A stretch of 6,061 nucleotides of DNA from Clostridiales bacterium (GTDB taxonomy: Bacteria > Bacillota_A > Clostridia > Peptostreptococcales > Anaerovoracaceae). Position numbers and translations under genes: made by a program. Under the pieces are notes generated by a model that had not been told where the DNA came from, made no database searches, and saw nothing but the letters and a program-made list of their open reading frames with translations. This document shows positions 1 through 5,649 of the stretch, one piece after another; positions within the stretch are counted from its first letter, which is position 1, and every line of letters begins with the position of its first letter. The DNA lies in assembly GCA_024697655.1 (NCBI GenBank), contig JAILFI010000087.1, forward strand, positions 1 to 6,061. Direction: 5' to 3'.

Positions 1-136
1 CACCGAAAAATTTCAACGTTTCCCGCTTTCTGACCGGCAAATTGGCTCTTTTTCTGATGCCAGCTTGCTGAAAGCGTTGAAAAAAGTCGGTGATTTCGTT
101 TCTTTTTTGAAAATCACCAAATCGGGCTTTCGTTGC
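1..136. repeat. Direct repeat copy 1 (136 bp, fold-back structure, cut by window edge)
   Basis: This segment recurs at 277-412 with a constant offset of 276 bp and only four differences that I can count (positions 28, 63, 84 and 133), so about 97% identity. It is internally self-complementary: CACCGA at 1-6 faces TCGGTG at 87-92, and TTCAACG at 12-18 faces CGTTGAA at 75-81. A second inverted pair, GGTGATTT at 89-96 and AAATCACC at 111-118, competes for part of the same sequence. The left end cannot be set because the match is already running at base 1. Both strands are open in some frames, but nothing resembles a known protein. An intergenic repeat element is the better reading than a gene. 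Confidence 0.85.
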
Positions 137-230
137 TGTCCGGCGCGCTGTCCCTTACTGCTGTCCGGCGTTGCTGTCCGGCGTTGCTGTCCGGCGCTGC
201 TGGCTGTCTCTGTAGGCTGTCGCTGCTGTC
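135..230. repeat. GCTGTC-rich short tandem array between the two 136 bp repeats
   Basis: The hexamer GCTGTC occurs eight times in 96 bp (starting at 135, 147, 160, 173, 186, 203, 216 and 225). Three consecutive units starting at 160, 173 and 186 form a clean 13-bp tandem repeat, GCTGTCCGGCGTT, with the last unit changed to GCT at its end. The longer string CTGTCCCTTACTG also appears twice, near 148 and 226. The degenerate edges suggest decay or slippage of an older array. I see no gene in it. Confidence 0.75.
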
Positions 231-276
231 CCTTACTGTTGACTGTCGTGCGTAAAAACGCAAAAAACAATAAAAT

Positions 277-412
277 CACCGAAAAATTTCAACGTTTCCC
301 GCTCTCTGACCGGCAAATTGGCTCTTTTTCTGATGCCAACTTGCTGAAAGCGTTGAAAATAGTCGGTGATTTCGTTTCTTTTTTGAAAATCACCAAATCG
401 GGCTTTCGCTGC
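277..412. repeat. Direct repeat copy 2 (136 bp, fold-back structure)
   Basis: This is the second copy of the element at 1-136, with four substitutions (304, 339, 360 and 409). It keeps the same fold-back pairs: CACCGA at 277-282 with TCGGTG at 363-368, and GGTGATTT at 365-372 with AAATCACC at 387-394. An extra AAAATCACC at 272-280 just outside the start gives GGTGATTT a second possible partner. Similarity stops at about 412, seven bases before the terminator stem at 419, so the element lies directly downstream of the AEC transcription unit. No flanking target duplication and no transposase are visible. Together with copy 1, the array and the terminator it accounts for the gene-free stretch 1-530. 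Confidence 0.85.
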
Positions 413-414
413 AC

Positions 415-448
415 ATAAAAACCGCCGGCAGCAAACCGCAGGCGGTTT
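415..448 (-). terminator. Intrinsic terminator downstream of the AEC transporter, possibly bidirectional
   Basis: A perfect 8-bp stem, AAACCGCC at 419-426 and GGCGGTTT at 441-448, encloses a 14-nt loop. Read on the minus strand, the stem runs into a TTTTT tract ending at about 417, and an A-rich stretch precedes it, as expected of a Rho-independent terminator about 80 bp past the AEC stop codon. On the plus strand the tail is TTTCTTTGTT, so it might also stop rightward transcription coming out of the repeats. The bases between it and the AEC stop (449-530) hold no gene, only three scattered CATCCCC motifs, at 476, 501 and 537 (the last inside the gene end). Confidence 0.75.
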
Positions 449-530
449 CTTTGTTCGGCAAACGTTTTCCTGGTGCATCCCCCACTATCAGAACTCAGAA
501 CATCCCCCGTGATCAGGATACTCCAGGCTG

Positions 531-1472
531 CTAGAACATCCCCAGCGTCTTGAAGAGGAACAGCCAGCCGAACAGCGTCAGACACGACAGCGGCGTCGAG
601 AAGATGACGCAGTTGCCGGCAAGTTCCCCGTCGCTGTCCATGCTGTCCGCCATCGTATACGAGGAGACCGCCATCGGCGTGGCGAGCATCGCGATGAGCG
701 CGACGAACTGCACACCGCGGAAGCCGAGCGCCGCCGCCAGCGAAAGGCCGGCTGCCGGCACGACGACAAGACGCATCAGGATGCAGAAGACGAGGTTGCG
801 CTTCTGCCCCTTTACGGTGGTGATATCAAAGGAAGCGCCGAGCAGGATGAGCGCCATCGGCGTCGTGACATCCGCCATCCACTCCACCGCGATCTCCACC
901 GGCCGCGGCAGCGTGATCTGCAGCACGACCGCGATGATCCCGGCAACTGCGCCGAGGATGATCGGGTTGGTCGCGACTTTTTTGAGGATCTGCGCCATGT
1001 CCGGCTTGTGGCCGCGGAAGGACTCGAGGATGATCACGGAGATCACATTATACATCGGTACGACGACCGCGATAAGCAGCGCCACGTCGCTGACATTGCC
1101 TTTGCCGAAGACATTGATCGCCACCGGCAGCCCCATGAGGATAAAGTTGCTGCGGTAGACCGCTTGGATCATCGCCCCCTGCGAGCGCGGTTCCTTCTCG
1201 ATCCTTTTGACGAGCGGGATCGTCAGCGCGATGACGCAGAGGATGAACGGAACGGCAAAGAGGAGCAGCTTCCCGTTGGGAAGAAAGCCCTCGTTGTTGC
1301 CGTACAGGTTTTGAAACATCAGCGGCGGGAAGAACACCAGGAACACCATGTGGTTGAACCTGTGCACTTCCTCATCCTTCAGAAGTCCTGTCCGCCGGAC
1401 GGCATATCCAATGACCAGCAGGATGAACAACGGGATGACCGCATTGATGCAAATAACGAAATTGCTAAACAT
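531..1472 (-). CDS. AEC family transporter (auxin efflux carrier-like permease)
   Basis: This is a 313-residue integral membrane protein of the AEC family (PF03547 type), secondary carriers that in bacteria are usually annotated as malate or other organic-anion permeases; the substrate cannot be read from the sequence. About ten hydrophobic segments are visible, roughly at residues 8-26, 38-57, 68-88, 108-124, 130-149, 169-187, 200-217, 226-247, 254-275 and 288-308. Family-like features are the N-terminal GYAVRRTGLL (22-31), YRSNFILMGLP (106-116) and TPMALILLGASF (204-215). Length is typical. The ATG start fits because the first helix follows directly, as in relatives, although no clear Shine-Dalgarno precedes it; a promoter-like element ends only about 9 bp upstream. 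It stands alone between two terminators, downstream of the acyl-CoA dehydrogenase gene. Confidence 0.9.
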   Translation of the reverse strand: MFSNFVICINAVIPLFILLVIGYAVRRTGLLKDEEVHRFNHMVFLVFFPPLMFQNLYGNNEGFLPNGKLLLFAVPFILCVIALTIPLVKRIEKEPRSQGAMIQAVYRSNFILMGLPVAINVFGKGNVSDVALLIAVVVPMYNVISVIILESFRGHKPDMAQILKKVATNPIILGAVAGIIAVVLQITLPRPVEIAVEWMADVTTPMALILLGASFDITTVKGQKRNLVFCILMRLVVVPAAGLSLAAALGFRGVQFVALIAMLATPMAVSSYTMADSMDSDGELAGNCVIFSTPLSCLTLFGWLFLFKTLGMF

Positions 1473-1481
1473 AACGTGTCG

Positions 1482-1510
1482 AGAATACCACAGTTCAAGG
1501 GTGCGGGCAA
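1482..1510 (-). promoter_or_regulatory. Candidate promoter of the AEC gene (extended -10, near-leaderless)
   Basis: Read on the minus strand there is TTGCCC (1510-1505), a spacer of exactly 17 bp, then TATTCT (1487-1482) directly preceded by TGG, an extended -10 motif. It lies between the terminator of the upstream gene and the AEC start codon, where a promoter is expected. Transcription starting about 7 bp past the -10 box would begin within a few bases of the ATG at 1472, giving an almost leaderless mRNA. That agrees with the absence of a ribosome binding site. The call rests on motif match and position only. Confidence 0.45.
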
Positions 1511-1519
1511 GTTGGGGAA

Positions 1520-1549
1520 TCGAAAAGGGCTGCCCGCGGGCAACCCTTT
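1520..1549 (-). terminator. Intrinsic terminator downstream of the acyl-CoA dehydrogenase gene
   Basis: AAAGGG (1524-1529) and CCCTTT (1544-1549) flank the 12-bp perfect palindrome TGCCCGCGGGCA (1531-1542), giving a strong stem with one mismatch (1530 against 1543). On the minus strand the stem leads into CCCTTTTCGATT, a short T tract. It sits about 85 bp past the stop codon of the dehydrogenase gene and just before the AEC promoter candidate, so it separates the two transcription units. Confidence 0.7.
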
Positions 1550-1571
1550 GCTGTTTGCTGCTTTTGTGTCC

Positions 1572-1607
1572 GGCTGCCGCAATCGCCCTGGCTGCCGGGA
1601 TCGCCTT
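1572..1607. repeat. 18-bp tandem duplication in the spacer
   Basis: Two adjacent 18-bp units, 1572-1589 and 1590-1607, share the frame GGCTGCCG..ATCGCC.T and match at 15 of 18 positions. They lie between the acyl-CoA dehydrogenase stop codon and its terminator, so they would be in that mRNA's 3' untranslated region. No function is evident; a small slippage duplication is the simplest reading. Confidence 0.55.
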
Positions 1608-1634
1608 GCCGGCGCACCTCCGTGTGCGGAATCG

Positions 1635-2765
1635 CTATTTCAGCGTTTCCTTGGAAATGATCAGGTCGAGCACGTTCGTGGTGCCGTCGTAAATGCGGGC
1701 CGCATGCGCGTCGCGGAAGATCCGCTCCGCCGCACAGCCTTTCAGGCAGCCAACGCCGCCGTGAAGCTGCAGATTTTCATCCGCGCAGAAGCAGGACGCA
1801 TCGGTCGCTTCGGCTTTCGCCATCGACGTGTACAGCGCCGCTTCCGGATCCTTGCGGTCGATCATGTCCGCCGCTTTGTACAGCAGTGCCTTGGCGGATT
1901 CCATCCGGCGGCGCATCTTCGCCACCGTGAACGCGACCGCCTGGTTGGCCGCGATCGGCTTGCCGAACTGCTCTCTCTCCTTGACGTACGCGACCGCGTC
2001 TTCCACAGCATGCGCCGCGATACCCACTGCGCACGCAGCGGCGTTGATGCGGCCGCCCGCGATGCCGGACATCGCCATGCCAAAGCCCTTGCCGCGTTCC
2101 CCGATCATGTTGCTCGCAGGGATGCGGCAGTCCGTGAACTCGATCTCCGCGAGTTCCGCGCCGGCCAGCGACATGCCCGGCTGGACCGTTGCCTTCACGC
2201 CCGGCGTGCCCTTGGGCACGCAGAAGACGGACATGCTGCGGGAAACTTTCTCATCCGGATCCGTGACCGCGAACACATTGAGGACATCCGCGCTGGCGCC
2301 GTTGCAGATGAGCGATTTCTTACCATTGATGACAAACTCGTCGCCGTCTTCTACCGCGGTCGTCGAGATCGCCGCCGCGTCGGAACCCGCATTCGGCTCG
2401 GTGAAAGTGAACGCCGGCAGGATCTTGCCCTGCACCCACGGCATGTAGTACTTGTCGATCAGCTCCTGGTTGGCACCGGGATAGTACAGCGACATCCCGC
2501 CGACCAGATACGACAGTGCGGTGGACGGGCAGACCTTGCTGATCTCCTCGAGAAGGATGCAGCGGCCGACCGTGCCCATGCCCTCGCCGCCGACTTCCTT
2601 GGGAAGCGGAATGGCGACAAGGCCGGCATCCATGACTTTGCGGTAATGGTCCATGTCAAATCCTTCGCGGTCGATGCGTTCGGCTTCGGGTGCGAGCACC
2701 TCCTGCGCGAACCTGGCGATTCTCTCTCTCAGAGCCATCTGTTCCTCTGTGAAACGGGTATCCAT
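1635..2765 (-). CDS. Acyl-CoA dehydrogenase family flavoprotein, Asp at the usual catalytic Glu position
   Basis: This is a 376-residue protein of normal length for the short-chain/butyryl-CoA type acyl-CoA dehydrogenases, which use FAD to oxidise an acyl-CoA to its 2-enoyl-CoA and pass electrons to electron-transfer flavoprotein. The first family signature is clear as FTEPNAGSD (121-129), and the C-terminal one as QLHGGVG (333-339) with RD at 351-352; REQFGKPI (264-271) matches the conserved FAD-contacting segment. The catalytic-base motif, normally YEGT, reads YDGT with Asp360. The helix that carries the base in isovaleryl- and long-chain enzymes reads GIAGGRIN (234-241) and has no Glu either. 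The ATG is supported by GAGGAGG at 2770-2776. The gene follows tyrS with an 86 bp gap. No etfAB or other beta-oxidation gene is present in the window, so its substrate is unknown. Confidence 0.92.
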   Translation of the reverse strand: MDTRFTEEQMALRERIARFAQEVLAPEAERIDREGFDMDHYRKVMDAGLVAIPLPKEVGGEGMGTVGRCILLEEISKVCPSTALSYLVGGMSLYYPGANQELIDKYYMPWVQGKILPAFTFTEPNAGSDAAAISTTAVEDGDEFVINGKKSLICNGASADVLNVFAVTDPDEKVSRSMSVFCVPKGTPGVKATVQPGMSLAGAELAEIEFTDCRIPASNMIGERGKGFGMAMSGIAGGRINAAACAVGIAAHAVEDAVAYVKEREQFGKPIAANQAVAFTVAKMRRRMESAKALLYKAADMIDRKDPEAALYTSMAKAEATDASCFCADENLQLHGGVGCLKGCAAERIFRDAHAARIYDGTTNVLDLIISKETLK

Positions 2766-2811
2766 ATTTCCTCCTCACATAACAGCCCTGCCCGGGCCGG
2801 GGTAAAGTACG

Positions 2812-2838
2812 ATCGGGCCACAAAGCATGCAGCCCGAT
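2812..2838 (-). other. Inverted repeat after tyrS, possible weak terminator or processing hairpin
   Basis: A 7-bp perfect inverted repeat, ATCGGGC (2812-2818) and GCCCGAT (2832-2838), with a 13-nt loop lies 13 bp downstream of the tyrS stop codon. The minus-strand tail is CGTACTTTACC, without a proper U tract, so termination would be inefficient and some read-through into the acyl-CoA dehydrogenase gene is plausible. I see no convincing promoter for that gene in the 86 bp gap. Confidence 0.35.
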
Positions 2839-2851
2839 TCGTTGATAACAC

Positions 2852-4186
2852 TTATTTCAGCACGATGCGCTTGAATGTTTTCTTGCCCTTCTGGATCATC
2901 AGTTCGCCGTCTTCGAACATATCGGCGGTGATCATCATCTTGCGGTCGGTGACCTTGCTGCCGGCCACAGTCAGACCCCCCTGGTCGACCGTGCGGAAGC
3001 CTTCACTTGTGCTCTGGACGATGCCCGCCTCTTTGCACAGCGTGATGACACCCATGCCTTCACCCGCGAACGCAGCCGCGTCCATCTCGAAGGTCGGGAT
3101 GTTCTCCTTGGAAGCGCGGCCGCCGAAGGCCGCTCTTGCGCCTTCCTGCGCCTTCTTCGCCTCTTCCTCGCCGTGGACCACCTTGGTCACTTCGAATGCG
3201 AGGACTTCCTTGGCATGGTTGATCTCGGAGCCTTCCAGCGCGGACAGCCGCTCGACCTCTTCCATCGGGAGGAAGGTCAGCATGCGCAGGCACTTGTTGA
3301 CGTCCGCGTCGTCGACATTGCGCCAGTACTGGTAGAAATCGTACGGGGAGCATCTGTCGGCGCGGAGCCACAGCGCACCCTTCTGGGACTTGCCCATCTT
3401 GGTGCCGTCGGACTTCGTGAGCAGGCTGAAGGTCATGCCGTAGTAGTCGTCCTTGCCCATGAGGCGTCTGGACAGATCGCGGCCCGCCAGGATGTTGGAC
3501 CACTGGTCGTTGCCGCCGAACTCGATCTTGCAGTCGATGTCGCGGGCCAGGCAGTAGAAGTCGTACGCCTGGAGCAGCATGTAGTTGAATTCGAGGAAGG
3601 ACAGACCCTTCTCCATGCGCTGCTTGAACGCCTCGGCGCGCAGCATCTCATTGACGGAGAAGTGCTTGCCGACGTCACGCATGAACTCGAGGTAGTTGAC
3701 GTCGCGCAGCCAGTCCGCGTTGTTGACGCAGATCGCCTTGCCGGCTTCAGGAGTTTTGTTTTCTCCGCCCTTGCCGAGGACGCCTTCGCCCGGAATGTGC
3801 TTCCACTCTTCGTCGAACTCGAGGAAACGGTCAAACAGCTTCTTGAACTGTCTGCCGTTCTCGTCGATCTCTTCGGTGGTCATCATCGGACGCGCGTCGG
3901 TGCGGCCGGACGGGTCGCCCAGCATCGTGGTGCCGCCGCCGATCAGAACGACCGGTGTGTGGCCGTACTTCTGCATGTACATCATGATGATGACCTGCAT
4001 GAAGTGACCGACGTGGAGGCAGTCCGCCGTCGCGTCAAAACCGATGTAGAACTTTACTTTCTCTCTGCCGAGCAGCTCGCGGATGCCCTCGTCGTCCGTC
4101 GTCTGCTCGATAAAGCCGCGTTCCTGCAGAACGTCGAATACATTGTCGACTTTACTTACGTTATCGGGAATAAACTCGTATGCCAT
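2852..4186 (-). CDS. tyrS: Tyrosyl-tRNA synthetase
   Basis: TyrS charges tRNA-Tyr with tyrosine in the cytoplasm, via tyrosyl-adenylate. From the ATG at 4186 the protein has 444 residues, somewhat longer than the roughly 420 typical of bacterial TyrRS. The class I HIGH motif is HVGH (58-61), after YIGFDATADCL. GGNDQWSN (224-231) belongs to the tyrosine/tRNA-binding core, and the KMSKS loop reads KMGKS (263-267) within LLTKSDGTKMGKS. The C-terminal part (about 375-440, ending GKKTFKRIVLK) fits an S4-like RNA-binding domain. The frame stays open to 4390, but the extra 68 codons run through the palindromic spacer and give Arg/Ser-rich sequence without family resemblance, so I place the start at 4186. 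The best ribosome site there is AGAAAGG at 4201-4207, about 14 nt from the ATG, which is long. Confidence 0.96.
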   Translation of the reverse strand: MAYEFIPDNVSKVDNVFDVLQERGFIEQTTDDEGIRELLGREKVKFYIGFDATADCLHVGHFMQVIIMMYMQKYGHTPVVLIGGGTTMLGDPSGRTDARPMMTTEEIDENGRQFKKLFDRFLEFDEEWKHIPGEGVLGKGGENKTPEAGKAICVNNADWLRDVNYLEFMRDVGKHFSVNEMLRAEAFKQRMEKGLSFLEFNYMLLQAYDFYCLARDIDCKIEFGGNDQWSNILAGRDLSRRLMGKDDYYGMTFSLLTKSDGTKMGKSQKGALWLRADRCSPYDFYQYWRNVDDADVNKCLRMLTFLPMEEVERLSALEGSEINHAKEVLAFEVTKVVHGEEEAKKAQEGARAAFGGRASKENIPTFEMDAAAFAGEGMGVITLCKEAGIVQSTSEGFRTVDQGGLTVAGSKVTDRKMMITADMFEDGELMIQKGKKTFKRIVLK

Positions 4187-4216
4187 TGTAACGGTGGTTT
4201 CCTTTCTAATAGTTGT

Positions 4217-4455
4217 ATGAATACGAATCGGCGATATCGCTTCTGCCTGAACATCCGCAGTACCGGTTCTCAGCGACCGGCAAGCTCTGCGCGGACGGAG
4301 CTTAGAACCGCTGCACGAGAGCACTCTGCCCCGCGAGGACCGAGCGGCTAGGCAGAGTCTCTGCAAGCGCTGCCCGAGCTTGCTCGGCATGCAGCGCGAA
4401 CGCAGGACTAAGCGCGAGCGGTTCCGGCAGAAGTGATACGGCGATTCCTTTTCAT
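4217..4455 (-). promoter_or_regulatory. Large structured intergenic element between upp and tyrS (candidate leader RNA or palindromic repeat)
   Basis: Two long arms, 4217-4247 and 4426-4455, are imperfect inverted repeats across their full length; the inner 8 bp (TTCTGCC with its neighbour) and blocks such as GAATCG (4225-4230) pair perfectly. Inside are three strong hairpins. A pairs 4264-4270 with 4304-4310 and 4282-4287 with 4298-4303. B pairs 4318-4330 with 4351-4362, with one bulged base. C pairs 4367-4379 with 4382-4397 and has a 3-nt bulge. The resulting shape is a closing stem with three arms. It starts five bases after the upp stop codon and ends 10 bp before the tyrS ribosome site, so it would be the tyrS 5' region or the upp 3' end. 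No T-box sequence (GGTGG-ACC-type antiterminator, or TGGT for tRNA-Tyr) and no U tract are present. It could instead be a mobile palindromic element, but there is no target duplication. Confidence 0.6.
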
Positions 4456-4459
4456 GCGA

Positions 4460-5089
4460 TTACTTAGTACCGAAAATACGGTCGCCTGCATCGCCCAGAC
4501 CCGGAACGATGTATGCGCTCTCGTTGAGCTTCTCGTCCTTTGCCGCGATGTAGATGTCGACATCCGGATGCGCCTTCTGCAGGGTCTCGATGCCTTCGGG
4601 CGCCGCGATCATGCACATGAAACTGATGTCCTTGCCGCCTCTTGCCTTGATGAAGTCGATCGCCGCCACGGCACTGCCGCCTGTCGCGAGCATCGGATCG
4701 GTGACGAAGATCTTTCTCTTGTCAAGAGCTTCAGGCATCTTGCAATAGTATTCGACCGGCTGATGCGTATTCGGGTCACGGTACAGACCGATATGACCGA
4801 CCTTCGCGTTCGGGATCAGGTCGAGGAAGCCGTCGACCATGCCCAGTCCTGCACGCAGGATCGGCACGACCGCGATGTCTTCGCCCGCCAGCATTTCCAT
4901 CTCTGTCTCGCAGATCGGTGTCTCGATCTTCACCTTGTCGGTGGGCAGGTCACGCGTCGCTTCGAAAAGCATCAGCATCGCCACTTCGCGTGCCAGCTGA
5001 CGGAAATCCTTGGTGCCGGTTCCTTTCATTCTCATCAGAGTTGTCTTGTGCTTGATGAGCGGATGATCGAATACATAAATGTTAGCCAT
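4460..5089 (-). CDS. upp: Uracil phosphoribosyltransferase
   Basis: Upp converts uracil and PRPP to UMP and pyrophosphate, the main uracil salvage step. The protein has 209 residues, the usual bacterial length. Visible motifs are [13 protein letters not shown] (75-87), the PRPP-binding loop [12 protein letters not shown] (129-140), and the C-terminal uracil-recognition segment [17 protein letters not shown] (193-209), which ends the protein as in the family. The ATG at 5089 is preceded by AAAGGAAA about 5 nt away. It lies 97 bp downstream of rpiB in the same direction and is followed five bases later by the large inverted-repeat element before tyrS. I see no separate terminator and no clear regulatory site of the PyrR or purine type. 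Confidence 0.97.
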   Translation of the reverse strand: MANIYVFDHPLIKHKTTLMRMKGTGTKDFRQLAREVAMLMLFEATRDLPTDKVKIETPICETEMEMLAGEDIAVVPILRAGLGMVDGFLDLIPNAKVGHIGLYRDPNTHQPVEYYCKMPEALDKRKIFVTDPMLATGGSAVAAIDFIKARGGKDISFMCMIAAPEGIETLQKAHPDVDIYIAAKDEKLNESAYIVPGLGDAGDRIFGTK

Positions 5090-5140
5090 GATGTTTCCTT
5101 TCCGGATGTACCATTCTTAGTTCTATTTGGGGTGTCCGTG

Positions 5141-5166
5141 GAATCGCGCTGCCCTGCGGGCGATTC
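5141..5166 (-). other. Intercistronic hairpin between rpiB and upp
   Basis: GAATCGC (5141-5147) and GCGATTC (5160-5166) form a perfect 7-bp inverted repeat around a 12-nt GC-rich loop, 21 bp after the rpiB stop codon. The minus-strand tail is CACGGACACC, with no U tract, so it is not a standard terminator. It may protect or process the transcript between rpiB and upp. That role is inferred from position only. Confidence 0.4.
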
Positions 5167-5187
5167 TTCGCACCGGATTATCTGTCT

Positions 5188-5634
5188 TTATTTGTCGGCG
5201 CCGTAACTGTCGAGCATGGCGACACGGCGTGCGTGGCGGTCTCCTTCGAACTCCGTCTTCAGCCAGGTGTCCACGATCATCAGCGCGTCCTCGGTCTTCG
5301 TCGTTCTCCCGCCAAGCGCCAGGATATTGGCGTCATTGTGCTGCCGGCAGAGGCGTGCCATCTCCACGCTGGTGCAGAGCGCGCAGCGGATGCCTTTGAC
5401 CTTATTGGCCGCGATGCTGATGCCGATGCCGGTGCCGCAGACGACGATGCCGCGGTCCGCGTCGCCGCCGGCGACCGCTTCCCCGCAGGCAAACCCGAAC
5501 TGCGGATAGTCTACGGACTCGGTACTATTGGTACCCAAGTCCAGCACCTCCACACCATCGTAGTTCGAAAGAAATCCGATGATCATTTCCTTGAGCAAGT
5601 ACCCGCCGTGATCGGCGGCAATGGCGATCTTCAT
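5188..5634 (-). CDS. rpiB: Ribose-5-phosphate isomerase B (RpiB/LacAB family)
   Basis: RpiB interconverts ribulose-5-phosphate and ribose-5-phosphate in the pentose phosphate pathway; some relatives act on allose or galactose 6-phosphates. The 148-residue protein has the expected length and motifs: N-terminal MKIAIAADHGG with Asp8-His9, the catalytic cysteine Cys66 in CGTGIGISIAANK (66-78), RQHNDANILALGGR (97-110), and Arg/His residues in GDRHARR (131-137) that line the phosphate site in the family. A strong ribosome site, AAGGAGG, lies about 7 nt before the ATG. Only 15 bp separate it from the Sua5 gene upstream, so the two are almost certainly co-transcribed. The product can feed PRPP synthesis and thus the downstream upp reaction. 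Confidence 0.95.
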   Translation of the reverse strand: MKIAIAADHGGYLLKEMIIGFLSNYDGVEVLDLGTNSTESVDYPQFGFACGEAVAGGDADRGIVVCGTGIGISIAANKVKGIRCALCTSVEMARLCRQHNDANILALGGRTTKTEDALMIVDTWLKTEFEGDRHARRVAMLDSYGADK

Positions 5635-5649
5635 GTGGATCCCTCCTTA

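Noticed and set aside
1..412. CRISPR array
   Set aside because: There are only two long copies of 136 bp, with one 140-bp low-complexity spacer, and no cas gene. The lengths are far outside CRISPR repeats and spacers.
13..478. Small open frames across the 136-bp repeats encoding a shared peptide on the minus strand
   Set aside because: The similarity of the peptides follows directly from the DNA duplication. They lack convincing ribosome sites, run through the low-complexity array, and match no family I know.
473..543. Three CATCCCC motifs at and beyond the end of the AEC gene, two of them within an 11-bp repeat (497-507 and 533-543)
   Set aside because: They are short, irregularly spaced (25 and 36 bp) and have no symmetry. 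A chance or minor local duplication is enough to explain them.
1008..3335. Very long open frame on the plus strand opposite the AEC, dehydrogenase and tyrS genes
   Set aside because: It crosses three well-identified minus-strand genes and their spacers, is rich in Arg, His, Asp and Ala, and shows no domain. It is the expected by-product of GC-rich codon use on the other strand.
3173..4351. Long plus-strand open frame antisense to tyrS
   Set aside because: It mirrors tyrS codons, shows no recognisable family, and runs into the palindromic spacer. TyrS on the other strand has all its motifs.
4187..4390. N-terminal extension of TyrS by 68 residues to an upstream ATG
   Set aside because: The extra residues are translated from the inverted-repeat spacer, are Arg/Ser-rich, and lack TyrRS resemblance. 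The start at 4186 gives the normal N terminus.
4217..4455. T-box riboswitch, 6S RNA or SRP RNA
   Set aside because: The T-box core and tRNA-acceptor-binding words are missing. The three-arm layout differs from the single long bubble hairpin of 6S RNA, and the conserved SRP tip sequence is absent.
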